A stretch of DNA of 64,000 bases from Catellatospora vulcania (GTDB lineage: Bacteria; Actinomycetota; Actinomycetes; Mycobacteriales; Micromonosporaceae): NCBI RefSeq assembly GCF_009720385.1, contig NZ_ML769304.1:186001-250000 (forward strand), given 5' to 3'. Positions 7,897-16,748 of this stretch are shown here, piece by piece. The notes under the pieces are model-generated. The model was not told the DNA's origin, made no database searches, and saw nothing but the letters and a program-made list of their open reading frames with translations. A program made the translations under genes and the position numbers. How positions within the stretch are numbered: position 1 is the first letter of the stretch; each line of letters starts with the position of its first letter.

Positions 7897-8817
7897 TCAC
7901 TCTCCGTGTTCACGGGCTCGTCCGCGCATGGCGGACGGGGCGAGTCCGTGCCGAGTGGTGAAGCACCGGGTCAGGTGCGCGTGATCGGTGAACCCACAGG
8001 CCGCCGCGATCTCCGCGAGACCCAGGTCGGTGCGCCGGACCAGGCCGCGAGCGATGTCCAGCCGGGTGCCGGTCACCAGCACGCGGAAGCCCGTCCCCTG
8101 CTGCGCCAGCGTCCGTTGCAGGCTGCGGGTGGAAACGCCCGACCGCACGGCCGCCCCGGCCAGCCGCCAGCGCCGTGCCGGATCCGCCGCGATCATGTCG
8201 CGTACGGCGAACACCGGCGACGCGGCCGTCTCCTGCGGCGTCGCCAGGTCCAGAGTCCAGCCTTCGACCCTGCCGCGCGCGGTCAGGCTCCGCTCCCCGG
8301 GTTGATCATCGACCAGCGCGCTGCCGTCGGCGAACCGCACCGTCACCGCCGGTCGCCGACCCGCACAAGCCCCGAGCAGCACCGCGTGGATTGCCGCGGT
8401 GAACAGACTCTCCGCGGGGTTCGGGAAACCGCCCAGCAGGGGCCGGTGGGACGCGACGAGCCGGCCCGGCTCCAGCCGCAGGTCGGTGGTGTGGCCGACG
8501 TGGAAGCGCAGCTGCAGCTCGGGCAGCCGGGAGGTCAGTTCGGGCACCGAGCCCCGCTCGATGACCTCCGCGATGTCCGTCTCGCGGGGCCGGTCCAGCA
8601 GGTGCTCTGCCGCACCGCGCAGCGCCTGCCAGCCGTGACCCGCGAGTTCCGCCAGCAGCGCGTGGTGCAGCGCTTCCGGCACGGGCTCGGCCGCCGCCTG
8701 CCGCCGGGCCACCGCGTCCGCGGCAGGGCTCGGGCCGAACCGGTGCGCGCCGAGCCGCGCCGCCCGGGCCAGGTCCGGGTGCACCGTGCGCTCGTGCGCG
8801 GGAACCCGGACCTGCAT
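7897..8817 (-). CDS. AraC family transcriptional regulator (arabinose-binding-like N-domain)
   Basis: A 306-residue regulator with its DNA-binding domain at the C-terminus. Residues about 205-300 hold two helix-turn-helix motifs: LAGAAVRSGVSTRSLQRTLA, then LAEIAAACGFTDHAHLTRCF with the family-typical (F)TTRHGLAPSAMR ending. The N-terminal 180 residues resemble the ligand domain found in OruR/PchR-type AraC proteins (PF12625-like). ATG 8817 is the first plausible start. It is divergent from an SDR oxidoreductase gene with only 49 bp between the start codons, so it probably controls that gene. Confidence 0.85.
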   Translation of the reverse strand: MQVRVPAHERTVHPDLARAARLGAHRFGPSPAADAVARRQAAAEPVPEALHHALLAELAGHGWQALRGAAEHLLDRPRETDIAEVIERGSVPELTSRLPELQLRFHVGHTTDLRLEPGRLVASHRPLLGGFPNPAESLFTAAIHAVLLGACAGRRPAVTVRFADGSALVDDQPGERSLTARGRVEGWTLDLATPQETAASPVFAVRDMIAADPARRWRLAGAAVRSGVSTRSLQRTLAQQGTGFRVLVTGTRLDIARGLVRRTDLGLAEIAAACGFTDHAHLTRCFTTRHGLAPSAMRGRAREHGE

Positions 8818-8866
8818 GGCGGAATCGTACAAGCGTCGGGGCCGCCGCTTCGGCCAGGCTTCGGGC

Positions 8867-9607
8867 ATGACCTTCCATCGCACCCGCGTCCTCGTCACCG
8901 GCGGCACCAGCGGCATCGGCACCCACCTGGTGCGTCTGCTCGCCGAGCAGGGCGCACTCGTCGCGACCTGCGGCCGCGACCCCGACCGGCTGGCCGAGGC
9001 GACCCGGCACCCCGGTGTCACCGGCTGGGTCACCGACCTGGCCGACCCCGGCCGCACCGCCGCGCTGGTGGCCGACGCCGCGGCCGCGCTCGGCGGGCTC
9101 GACGTCGTCGTCGCCAACGCCGCCGTGCAGCACCGGCAGTCCTTCACGGCCGGCTGGTCCGCCACCGACAGCGCGGCGGTGCTCGCCGAGGTGTCGACCA
9201 ACCTCGTCGGGCCGGTCGTGCTGGCCGGTGCGGCCTGGCCGCACCTGCGGCGATCCGGCGGCGTGTTCACCGCGCTCACCTCGGCCCTGGCCTACTCGCC
9301 GAAGAAGAGCGCGCCCGTGTACTGCGCCGGAAAGGCGGGACTCGGTGTGTTCCTCAGGGCGCTGCGCTACCAGTGGGACGACGCCGACGCCGGAGTGACC
9401 GTGCAGGAAGCGCTGATGCCGCTGGTCGCCACCCCGATGACGGACGGGCGCAACGACGGCGCGATGCCTGCCGAGCAGGCCGCACGGCAGATCCTGCAGG
9501 GCATCGCGCGGCGCGTGCCGGTGATCGCCGTCGGGCGGGCGCGGCCCTTCCGCGTGATCCGCCGGGTCGCGCCGGGATTCGCCGACGCGATGCTGCGCGA
9601 CTCCTGA
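8867..9607 (+). CDS. SDR family NAD(P)-dependent oxidoreductase
   Basis: A 246-residue classical short-chain dehydrogenase. The nucleotide-binding motif is TGGTSGIG at residues 11-18, followed by the NAAV variant of the NNAG motif. The catalytic Tyr-x-x-x-Lys occurs as YCAGK, with Ser residues upstream in FTALTSALAYSP. Substrate is unknown; the RxRPFRVIRR C-terminal region is basic. The gene is divergent from the AraC regulator, the most likely controller. ATG 8867 was chosen because family similarity starts at residue 6 (RVLVTGG); the frame is open further upstream but would run into the regulator. Confidence 0.88.
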   Translation: MTFHRTRVLVTGGTSGIGTHLVRLLAEQGALVATCGRDPDRLAEATRHPGVTGWVTDLADPGRTAALVADAAAALGGLDVVVANAAVQHRQSFTAGWSATDSAAVLAEVSTNLVGPVVLAGAAWPHLRRSGGVFTALTSALAYSPKKSAPVYCAGKAGLGVFLRALRYQWDDADAGVTVQEALMPLVATPMTDGRNDGAMPAEQAARQILQGIARRVPVIAVGRARPFRVIRRVAPGFADAMLRDS

Positions 9608-9617
9608 CCGCGCGGGC

Positions 9618-10268
9618 TCAGCGGCCGGTGAAGCCGGTCCGGTACGCCCAGACCACGGCCTGCGTGCGGTCACGCGCGCCGAGCTTGCCGAGCAGACTCT
9701 TGACGTGGCTCTTGACCGTCTCCAGCGAGATGAACATGGCCCGCGCGATCTCGGCGTTCGACTTGCCCGCGGCGAGCGCCCGCAGCACCTCCGCCTCCCG
9801 CTCGGTGAGGCGGGCCGCCGCCACGGCCGCCGGGTCGGCCGGACCCCGCCGGGCCGCCGCCTCCAGCAGCCGCCGGGTCACCGCCGGGGCGATCAGCGCG
9901 TCCCCGGCCGCCACCGTGCGTATCCCGGCCACCAGCTGCTCCGGCGTCGCCCGCTTGAGCAGGAACCCGTCCACCCCGGCAGCGACGGCGTCGTCGACGA
10001 CCTCGTCGTGGTCGAAGGTGGTGAGCACCAGCACCCGGGGGCGCGGCGGCGGCCAGGACACGATCTCACGACCGGCCGAGGTGCCGTCCTGCACCGGCAT
10101 GCGGATGTCCAGCACCACCACGTCCGGCCTCTGCGCGCGGGCCGCGGCCACCGCGTCCCGGCCGTTGGCCGCCTCGCCGACGACGACGATTCCCGGCTCG
10201 GCGGCCAGCAGCGCCCGCAGCCCGCCGCGCACCAGCGCGTCGTCGTCGGCCAGCAGCACCCTGATCAC
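9618..10268 (-). CDS. NarL/FixJ-type response regulator
   Basis: A 216-residue two-component regulator. The receiver domain (1-120) has the acidic triplet DDD at 8-10, the phospho-acceptor Asp54 in VVVLDIRMP, Thr in LVLTTF and Lys in FLLKRA. A LuxR-type helix-turn-helix (about 150-212) shows LTEREAEVLRALAAGKSNAE and ETVKSHVKSLLGKLGARDR. Its start overlaps the stop of the upstream histidine kinase by 4 bp, so the pair is translationally coupled and almost certainly cognate. The target is probably its own promoter region or the divergent DUF2306 gene. Confidence 0.93.
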   Translation of the reverse strand: MIRVLLADDDALVRGGLRALLAAEPGIVVVGEAANGRDAVAAARAQRPDVVVLDIRMPVQDGTSAGREIVSWPPPRPRVLVLTTFDHDEVVDDAVAAGVDGFLLKRATPEQLVAGIRTVAAGDALIAPAVTRRLLEAAARRGPADPAAVAAARLTEREAEVLRALAAGKSNAEIARAMFISLETVKSHVKSLLGKLGARDRTQAVVWAYRTGFTGR

Positions 10269-11410
10269 GACCGCACCGCCACGGGCAGCGCGGCCCGTAC
10301 CCGGAAGCCGCCGTCGACCGGGCCGGCCTCGAACAGGCCGCCCTCAAGCCGGGCCCGTTCGCGCATGTTGACCAGCCCCCGGCCGGGGGTCGGCGCGGGC
10401 AGCGGCGGCGACTCGTTGACGACCTCCAGCACCACCGTGTCCGCGGTCTGCCCGATGTCGACGGTGATGCGCCCGGCGGCCGTATGCCGCAGCGCGTTGG
10501 TGACGGCCTCCTGCGCGATGCGGAACAGCGCCCGCTCCCCGCTGGGCGACAGCGACACCGGCGCGGGGTTCAGGACCAGCTCGCGCCCGGCGGCCCGGAC
10601 CCGGCCCGCGAGCTCGGCGAGATCGGTCAGGGCAGGCTCGGCGGCGGGCTCGCCGGCGCGGTCCGGGTGCAGCACCCGCAGCAGCCGGTCCAGCTCGCCG
10701 AGCGCGTCGCGGCCGACGGTCTCGATGTGGACGAGGGCCTGCGCGGCGAACTCCGGGTTGTCGGTGAACACCCGCCTGCCCACCCCGGCCTGCATCACCA
10801 TCACGTTGACCGCATGCCCGAGCGCGTCGTGCAGCTCCCCGGCGAGGCGGTGCCGCTCCTGGGCGAGCACCCGGTCGGCCGCGGCGGCCTGCTCCCTCGC
10901 CGCCGCGACGACGCGCACGCGCTCGGCCGCGGCGGCGATCCGGCGGCTGCGCGCGGCGTCGCCGGCGACCGTCGCGATGCCGAAGCACATCGCGATCCCG
11001 AAGTAGTCGAGCGTGCCGACCGCGCCTCCGTCGGCGAGTGCGAACCCGCCGACGGACAGGCCGGTCAGCGTCACCGCGAGGACCCGCCGACGCAGGTCTT
11101 CGGTATGCGAGAAGCAGGTGAACAGGGCGATCCAGGCCACCCACTGCACCGTGGTGACCGCGTAGCCGAGCGCCGCGGTCAGCGGCACGGCCGCGCCCGC
11201 GACGGCGAGCACCCGCAGCGGCGCTCGGCGACGCCACAGCAGCGCCAGCGGCGCGAGCGCGCCCAGGGCGAGGCCGACCGCGTCGGCGGGCCGGTAGGGC
11301 GGGCTCACCGGCATGAACAGTCCGGCCAGGACGGAGACCAGCGACAGCCCGGCGGCAGGTCCGAGGTCGGCGAACGCGAAACGCCGGACGGCTGCGGGGG
11401 TGGTGGCCAT
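10265..11410 (-). CDS. sensor histidine kinase (HisKA_3 type)
   Basis: A membrane sensor of 381 residues. The first 150 residues contain about five hydrophobic helices without a large extracytoplasmic loop, suggesting sensing within the membrane. The dimerisation/phospho-acceptor motif is LAGELHDALGHAVNVM with the His near residue 200. The ATPase domain shows IAQEAVTNALRHTAAG (N box) and GRGLVNMRERARLEGG (G box), the minimal HATPase_c form that partners NarL regulators. ATG 11410 is used. It forms an operon with the response regulator at 9618-10268 and is divergent from a DUF2306 gene across a 156-bp gap holding a 14-bp palindrome. Confidence 0.92.
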   Translation of the reverse strand: MATTPAAVRRFAFADLGPAAGLSLVSVLAGLFMPVSPPYRPADAVGLALGALAPLALLWRRRAPLRVLAVAGAAVPLTAALGYAVTTVQWVAWIALFTCFSHTEDLRRRVLAVTLTGLSVGGFALADGGAVGTLDYFGIAMCFGIATVAGDAARSRRIAAAAERVRVVAAAREQAAAADRVLAQERHRLAGELHDALGHAVNVMVMQAGVGRRVFTDNPEFAAQALVHIETVGRDALGELDRLLRVLHPDRAGEPAAEPALTDLAELAGRVRAAGRELVLNPAPVSLSPSGERALFRIAQEAVTNALRHTAAGRITVDIGQTADTVVLEVVNESPPLPAPTPGRGLVNMRERARLEGGLFEAGPVDGGFRVRAALPVAVRS

Positions 11411-11463
11411 GGCGGCAATCCTGCCGGATCCGGGTCGCCCAACGGCAGCCGCAGTACGGAAAC

Positions 11464-11477
11464 CCCTCGCGCGAGGG
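11464..11477. promoter_or_regulatory. 14-bp perfect palindrome in divergent promoter region
   Basis: CCCTCGCGCGAGGG lies 53 bp upstream of the histidine-kinase gene and 89 bp upstream of the DUF2306 gene. It is a candidate binding site for the adjacent NarL-type regulator. The assignment rests on symmetry and position only. Confidence 0.35.
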
Positions 11478-11566
11478 AGGCGGGATCCCTGTGGCGAGTG
11501 GGGTGGGACGCACCTGCGCCTGCCTACGCTCGGCCGGACGGATCCACCGACCGACAAGGGGTTTCC

Positions 11567-12244
11567 ATGGTGACGACCGGCCTGTCCACCGGCCGCCGTA
11601 CCGCTCGCGTGCTGGGTTTCTGGTGGTTCGCGCTGAGCGGTGCCGCCGTCGCGGCGTTCGCGGTGGCGCCGTACCTGACCGCGTCGCTGCAGCGGCTCGC
11701 CGAGGACGACGCCGGGCTCGCCGCCGGCTACGCGGGCCGGCCGGCCTGGGTGCACGTGGTGTTCTACACGCACATCGTCGGCGGCGGGATCGCGCTGGCC
11801 GTGTCGCCGCTGCAGTTCGCGGCCCGGGTGCGGGCGCGGCTGCCGCAGGTGCACCGGGCCGTCGGCCGGGTCGCCGTCACGGCGATGCTGTTCGGCGGGG
11901 CGGCCGGGCTGGTGCTCGCGCCGATGAACCAGGCCGGGCCGGTCGGCACCGCCGGGTTCGGGGCGCTGGCGGTGCTGTGGTCGTGGTTCGCGGCCGCTGC
12001 GCTGCGGGCGGCCCGGCGGCGGGACTTCGCCGCGCACCGGCGCTGGGCGGTGCGTGCCTTCGCGATGACGTACGCGGGGGTGATGCTGCGGCTGTGGCTG
12101 GTCGTGCTGATGGTGGCGGCGATCGGCTGGTTCGGTGTCGCGCCGGAGGAGGCGTTCCCGGTCGCGTACGCGTACGTGCCGTTCCTGTGCTGGGTGCCGA
12201 ACCTGCTGGTGGCCGAGTTCATGTTGCGCCGCCGCGCGTCCTGA
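11567..12244 (+). CDS. DUF2306 family membrane protein
   Basis: A 225-residue protein with seven or eight predicted helices. VHVVFYTHIVGGGIALAVSP followed by RARLPQVHRAVGRV is the DUF2306 hallmark: a His in the first motif, and HR in the cytoplasmic loop before the next helix. A second DFAAHRRWAVRAFAMTYAGV block completes the pattern. Family members have no established biochemical role; the conserved His residues suggest metal or haem contact. The gene is divergent from a two-component system that may regulate it. A GC hairpin at 12254-12286 follows the stop codon and is shared with the converging gene. Confidence 0.85.
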   Translation: MVTTGLSTGRRTARVLGFWWFALSGAAVAAFAVAPYLTASLQRLAEDDAGLAAGYAGRPAWVHVVFYTHIVGGGIALAVSPLQFAARVRARLPQVHRAVGRVAVTAMLFGGAAGLVLAPMNQAGPVGTAGFGALAVLWSWFAAAALRAARRRDFAAHRRWAVRAFAMTYAGVMLRLWLVVLMVAAIGWFGVAPEEAFPVAYAYVPFLCWVPNLLVAEFMLRRRAS

Positions 12245-12253
12245 TCGCCGGGT

Positions 12254-12286
12254 GAGGGGGCCGCGGAGTGCCGTCGCGACCCCCTC
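12254..12286. terminator. bidirectional hairpin terminator
   Basis: GAGGGGG at 12254-12260 pairs with CCCCCTC at 12280-12286, with an inner CGCG/CGCG pairing in the loop. It lies between two convergent genes that end at 12244 and 12294. Confidence 0.55.
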
Positions 12287-12293
12287 GGCTCAC

Positions 12294-14612
12294 TCAGCTC
12301 GCCGGGCGACGGCGGCGGGCCAGCCGGAACAGGCCCGCGCCCAGGGCCAGGACCAGGAAGCCGGTCGCGACGATCGTGCTGACCTTGGCGCCGGTGACGG
12401 GCAGGCCGCCGCCGTCGGCGGGCGGGAACACGCCCGGGAACACCGCGTTCGCCTTGCCCAGGCGCAGGAAGACGGTCTCGCCGGTGGCGTCGTCGATGCC
12501 GTCGTTGTCGGTGACGGCGTACACGTGACCGTCCCCGCCGACGGTGAGGCCTTCCAGCTTGTCCTGGGTCCAGCCGTGGCCGGACCGCAGCGCGGGCAGC
12601 ACGTCGACGGCGAGCTTCTTGGTGACCGGGGTGACTCCCGCGCCGAGCGTGGCGGGCACGTCGAAGGTGTACACCTTCTTGAGCTTGGCGAGCTCGCCGC
12701 GCTGGTTGTCTCGCTCGATCACCGCGAACGTGTCCGCGTCGAGCGCCACCAGCTCGGAAAGGCCGACCCAGGCGCCGGTCTGGGCGGCGTCGAGCGGGTA
12801 GCCCAGCCAGGCCCAGTCGCCCTCGGTGACGCGGTAGCGGCCGATGCGGGCGGTGCCCTTCTCGCCGGTCAGCTCGCGCTGCACGGCGACCCATACGGTC
12901 TCGGTGACGCCTGCGCCGGTGACCGCGACGCCCTCCAGGCCGTTGCTGCCGAGCTTGGCGGTGACGTCGGCGGGCAGCGAGACCTCCTGCTGCACCGCGC
13001 CTGCGGCGTCGATGCGCACGAGCTTGTTCGCCGGGCCCTTCGCGCCCTCGACGGCCAGCCAGAAGCCGCCGCCGGGCCGGGTGGCCAGGCCCTCGGCGTC
13101 CAGGGCGACGCCGTTGCCGTCCTTGGTGACGGTCAGGTCCTTGGTGATCACGGCCGGGGTCGCCGTGGTGTCGATCGCGAACAGCCGGGTCGGCGCGTAC
13201 ACGCTGTCGCTGACGCCCCAGAGCCTGCCCGGCTCGCCGGCGGCCGGGGTGAGGCCGGACAGCGCGCCCCAGGCGATGGGCAGGCCGCCGGACTTGCCCG
13301 AGACCAGCGACGGGTACGCCGGAGCCTGCCCGAACTGCGCGATGGTCACCGCCCCGCGCAGCCCGTTGTCCGGGTCGTCCAGCTCGCTGGAGATCACGAC
13401 AAGGCCACGCGACGGCACCGCGATGACGCCCTCGGGCTCGTTCGCGGTCGGGATGAGCTGGGTGAACTTCGGGTGGGCCGGGTCGCTGACCTCGTACACG
13501 GCGGTGAAGTTGCCGCGCTCGGCGTTGACGAACAGGTACGGCCTGCCGCCGAACACGCCCGTGGCGACGTTCTCCGGTTCCACGCCCTTGGCATCGCTGC
13601 GCTTGTCCGGGTAGCTGCCGTGGGTGACGGCGAGGTGCTCCAGGCTGTTGCCGGCGTCGAAGACGACCTTGCCGCTGGTGTCGAAGACGGTCCAGCCGCG
13701 CGAGCCGCCCTCGTAGTCGCCCTCGTTGGCGGTGGCGAACCGGTCGGTGCCCAGCCACACGACGCCGTCGGGCTCGCGGCGGGCACTGATGCTGCCGCTC
13801 AGCGAGATCTTGTCGTCGTCTTCGGTGTCGACCGCCGAGACGGCCACCTGGCCCGCGCTGAAGTGCTTGTCGACCGTGCCGGCGGCCAGGTCCACGATGA
13901 CGAGGTGGTTGTTCTCCTGCAAGGAGACCACGGCCTTGCCGGCGCTGTTGATCGAGACGTACTCCGGCTCCGGGTCGGTCGGTGCGACCTCGGCCAGGCC
14001 GGTCAGCGCGACGGTGCGCAGCGCCCAGTCCGCCACGGCCGCCTTGACGTCCACGACCGCCAGCCGGCCGGCGGGCGCCTGCGGGATCGCGCCGTCGTCG
14101 ACGTCCTCGTCGCGCTCGTTCTCGATGGCGACCGCGACGAACCTGCCGTCGGGTGACACCGCCACCGAGTCGGGCTGCCCGCCCAGGTCGATGCTGCGCT
14201 CGACCGTGCGGGTGGCCACGTCGACGACGAGCAGCTCGCCGTCGGGGTGGGTGAAGTCCGCGCCGGTGCTGACCGCGACCAGGGCGTGCCGGCCGAGCAC
14301 CGCGACCGAGGTCGGCGAGCCGGGCAGGCCGAGCACGCCGGCCGGGGCGGGGGCGTTCGGGTCGGTGATGTCCACGAAGCCGATGCGGTCGCCGGAGGCG
14401 TCGGTGTAGATCACGGTCTTGCCGTCGGCGCTGACGGCGGAGATCTCGGCCGACGCGGCGTCGGCGGCCGAGGTGTTCAGGTAGACCGGGAAGGTCGCTG
14501 TGCGGGTGAACGTCTGTGGCGAATCGGCGGCCTGCGTGGGGCCGCTGAGCAGGAGCGTCGCGGCGAGACCGGCGGCGCCGGCTCCCGCGATCGCCCGGGT
14601 GGTGAAAGACAT
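12294..14612 (-). CDS. LPxTG-anchored phytase-like (esterase-like) beta-propeller protein
   Basis: A 772-residue secreted surface protein. It has a signal peptide (first ~28 residues, cut near TQAAD). The N-terminal half has repeated YVTN/WD-like blades (SVAVLGRHALVAVSTGADF, DSVAVSPDGRFVAVAIENER) and acidic EDVDD loops. The C-terminal half fits the 'esterase-like activity of phytase' domain (YAPTRLFAIDTT, ALDAEGLATRPGGGFWLAVE). The protein ends with a sortase signal: LPVTG, a hydrophobic helix, then RLARRRR. The predicted location is covalent attachment to peptidoglycan, with a role in phosphate-ester hydrolysis or ligand binding. ATG 14612 follows a GGAG site 7 bases upstream. The family name is secure at domain level; the enzymatic activity is not. 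Confidence 0.8.
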   Translation of the reverse strand: MSFTTRAIAGAGAAGLAATLLLSGPTQAADSPQTFTRTATFPVYLNTSAADAASAEISAVSADGKTVIYTDASGDRIGFVDITDPNAPAPAGVLGLPGSPTSVAVLGRHALVAVSTGADFTHPDGELLVVDVATRTVERSIDLGGQPDSVAVSPDGRFVAVAIENERDEDVDDGAIPQAPAGRLAVVDVKAAVADWALRTVALTGLAEVAPTDPEPEYVSINSAGKAVVSLQENNHLVIVDLAAGTVDKHFSAGQVAVSAVDTEDDDKISLSGSISARREPDGVVWLGTDRFATANEGDYEGGSRGWTVFDTSGKVVFDAGNSLEHLAVTHGSYPDKRSDAKGVEPENVATGVFGGRPYLFVNAERGNFTAVYEVSDPAHPKFTQLIPTANEPEGVIAVPSRGLVVISSELDDPDNGLRGAVTIAQFGQAPAYPSLVSGKSGGLPIAWGALSGLTPAAGEPGRLWGVSDSVYAPTRLFAIDTTATPAVITKDLTVTKDGNGVALDAEGLATRPGGGFWLAVEGAKGPANKLVRIDAAGAVQQEVSLPADVTAKLGSNGLEGVAVTGAGVTETVWVAVQRELTGEKGTARIGRYRVTEGDWAWLGYPLDAAQTGAWVGLSELVALDADTFAVIERDNQRGELAKLKKVYTFDVPATLGAGVTPVTKKLAVDVLPALRSGHGWTQDKLEGLTVGGDGHVYAVTDNDGIDDATGETVFLRLGKANAVFPGVFPPADGGGLPVTGAKVSTIVATGFLVLALGAGLFRLARRRRPAS

Positions 14613-14827
14613 CGGTGCTCCAAACCAAGGGTGGACCTGGTCTTGGTACCGAGCACGGCTGACCGCCTGGAGTTGATCAGGACAACGGGGGGTGAACAAC
14701 CGCCGACCGGCCACCCGCTACCCCGGTACGACCTGCGGATGGCTCCCGGGTATGACGACCGCGACCCCGGGCACGCCGTAGGCTTCCGCCGGTGGAGAGC
14801 GCGACGCGGCGGCCGGGTGGACAGGTG

Positions 14828-16024
14828 ATGGGCGACCTGCGCCGGTTGTTCGTCGGCGCGGACTACCCACCCGGGGCGCCTACGAGCCGGCGGTGGCCGC
14901 GGATTCGCCTGCTCATGTCACCGGTGCTGCTGCTGGCGCTGATCGGGCTGACGAGCGCCGCCTACGAATACCTCAGCGACAACCGCAACCTCGGCGGCGG
15001 CTGGTCGATCCTGCTGGCCGTGGCCGGGACCGCGCCCGCCGCGCTGATGGCACGCCGCCCGCTGGCGGCCTGGCGGATCGGCTTCGCCGCGCTGTTGTTC
15101 GGCACGACCGGATACGTCCCGACGGAGTCGTGGCCGTGGAACCCGGTGCAGATTCTGGCGCTGCTGGCCGTGCTGTGGTTCGTCGCGCTGCGCGCGGACG
15201 CCGGGGTGAGCGTCTGGTGCTGGCTGTTCAGCCTGCTGCCGGTGTGGGTGTACGTGCCCAACGCCGGCAACGCCTGGGGTGTGACCGTGCTGCTGGCCGC
15301 GATCATGCTGGTCGGCGACCAGGTGCGACGTCGGCGGCGCAGCCAGCGTGCCCTGGCCGAGCAGGCCGAGCGCAGCGAGCTGGAACAGGCCCGGCGTGCG
15401 GTGCTGCAGGAACGCACGCGCATCGCCCGGGAGATGCACGACGTGGTCGCGCACTCGATGTCGATGATCGCGGTGCGCGCGGAGACGGCCCCCTATCGCG
15501 TCGCCGAGCTGACCGGGCCCGCCAGGGAGGAGTTCACCGAGATCGCCGCGTCGGCGCGTACGGCGCTGGACGACATGCGCCGCCTGCTGTCGGTGCTGCG
15601 CCAGGCCGACGACCCGGCCCTCACCGCGCCCCAGCCCGGCCTGGCCGAACTCGGCACGCTGGTCGACGACGCGCGGGCCGCGGGAGTGGACGTGCACCTG
15701 GCGATGGAACTGCCGATGCGGCCGGTCGGCGAGGCCGCGGCGCTGACGGCATACCGGATCGTGCAGGAGGCGCTGGCCAACGCGGCCCGCTACGCGCCCG
15801 GGGCACGGGTCGACGTGTCGCTGGCCGCCGACGAGCCGGGCCTGCGGGTGCGGGTGCGCAACGGGCGGCCGACCGGGCGTCCGGCCCGCCCGCCCGGGGC
15901 GGGACACGGCCTGGTGGGGATGCGGGAGCGGGTCGCCATCCTGGACGGCGAGCTGAGCACGGAGGCGACCGGCGACGGCGGGTTCGCGGTGACGGCGCTG
16001 CTGCCGGACGGAGGAGTTCATTGA
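14828..16024 (+). CDS. sensor histidine kinase (HisKA_3 type)
   Basis: A membrane-bound kinase of 398 residues with about four hydrophobic helices in the first 165 residues. A coiled-coil linker (RSQRALAEQAERSELEQARR) leads to the phospho-acceptor motif RIAREMHDVVAHSMSMIAV. The ATPase domain has YRIVQEALANAARYAPGARV and GHGLVGMRERVAILDG. The start is uncertain: ATG 14828 is used, while GTG 14792 would add 12 residues. The stop overlaps the TTG start of the response regulator by 3 bp, so the two form a coupled operon. The input signal is unknown; this system is independent of the similar one at 9.6-11.4 kb. Confidence 0.9.
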   Translation: MGDLRRLFVGADYPPGAPTSRRWPRIRLLMSPVLLLALIGLTSAAYEYLSDNRNLGGGWSILLAVAGTAPAALMARRPLAAWRIGFAALLFGTTGYVPTESWPWNPVQILALLAVLWFVALRADAGVSVWCWLFSLLPVWVYVPNAGNAWGVTVLLAAIMLVGDQVRRRRRSQRALAEQAERSELEQARRAVLQERTRIAREMHDVVAHSMSMIAVRAETAPYRVAELTGPAREEFTEIAASARTALDDMRRLLSVLRQADDPALTAPQPGLAELGTLVDDARAAGVDVHLAMELPMRPVGEAAALTAYRIVQEALANAARYAPGARVDVSLAADEPGLRVRVRNGRPTGRPARPPGAGHGLVGMRERVAILDGELSTEATGDGGFAVTALLPDGGVH

Positions 16025-16674
16025 TCAAGGTCCTGATCGTCGACGACCAGGCCATGGTGCGGCAGGGATTCGGGGCGCTGCTGGCCGCCCAGCCGGATCT
16101 GGTGGTGCTCGGCGACGCGGCGGACGGGGCCGAGGGCGTGGCCGCGGCCCGTCGCCTCGACCCGGACGTGGTGCTGATGGACGTGCGCATGCCGGTGATG
16201 GACGGGCTGGAGGCCACCCGGCGGCTGGCGGGCGGCGAGCGCCCCAAAGTGATCATCCTGACCACGTTCGACCTCGACGACTACGTGTACGAGGCGCTGC
16301 GTGCCGGGGCCAGCGGGTTCCTGCTCAAGGACGCCCCGGCCGCCGACCTGATCCACGCCGTGCGGGTGGTGGCCGGCGGTGAGGCGCTGCTCGCCCCGTC
16401 GGTGACGCGGCGGCTGATCGCGGAGTTCGCGTCGCGGCCCCGGGCCGACCGGCCCCGGCCGGTGTCGCTCAACGGGCTGACCGCGCGGGAGACCGAGGTG
16501 CTGCGGCTGATCGCGCGGGGCATGTCCAACCAGGAGATCGCGGAGCTGCTGGTGCTCGCCGAGCAGACGGTCAAGACGCACGTGAGCCGGGTGCTGGGCA
16601 AGCTCGGGCTGCGCGACCGGGCGCAGGCGGTGGTGCTGGCGTACGAGTCGGGTCTGGTCGCCGCCGGGGAGTAG
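16021..16674 (+). CDS. NarL/FixJ-type response regulator
   Basis: A 217-residue regulator. The receiver domain shows VDDQ at 7-10, phospho-acceptor Asp54 in VVLMDVRMP, Thr in IILTTF and Lys in FLLKDA. The output domain is LuxR-type (LTARETEVLRLIARGMSNQE, EQTVKTHVSRVLGKLGLRDR). The start is a TTG at 16021 that overlaps the kinase stop and is preceded by a strong GGAGGAG ribosome site 4 bases upstream. No other start fits the conserved MIKVLIVDDQ N-terminus. The next gene, a secreted alpha/beta hydrolase, begins about 75 bp downstream in the same direction and may be in the same transcript. Confidence 0.93.
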   Translation: MIKVLIVDDQAMVRQGFGALLAAQPDLVVLGDAADGAEGVAAARRLDPDVVLMDVRMPVMDGLEATRRLAGGERPKVIILTTFDLDDYVYEALRAGASGFLLKDAPAADLIHAVRVVAGGEALLAPSVTRRLIAEFASRPRADRPRPVSLNGLTARETEVLRLIARGMSNQEIAELLVLAEQTVKTHVSRVLGKLGLRDRAQAVVLAYESGLVAAGE

Positions 16675-16748
16675 TACCGCGGTAGGGGCCTGGGAATGGC
16701 TCCGCAGCGCGACGCCGGCGCGGCGGCCCGCCGCACACGGTGGCGCTC

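Noticed and set aside
7276-10371. A 1031-codon plus-strand frame spanning the AraC, SDR and response-regulator genes.
   Set aside because: It crosses several well-supported genes in other frames and shows no conserved motif.
11411-11566. Candidate divergent sigma-70 promoters between the histidine kinase and DUF2306 genes.
   Set aside because: No -35/-10 pair with acceptable spacing was found; only the 14-bp palindrome was retained.
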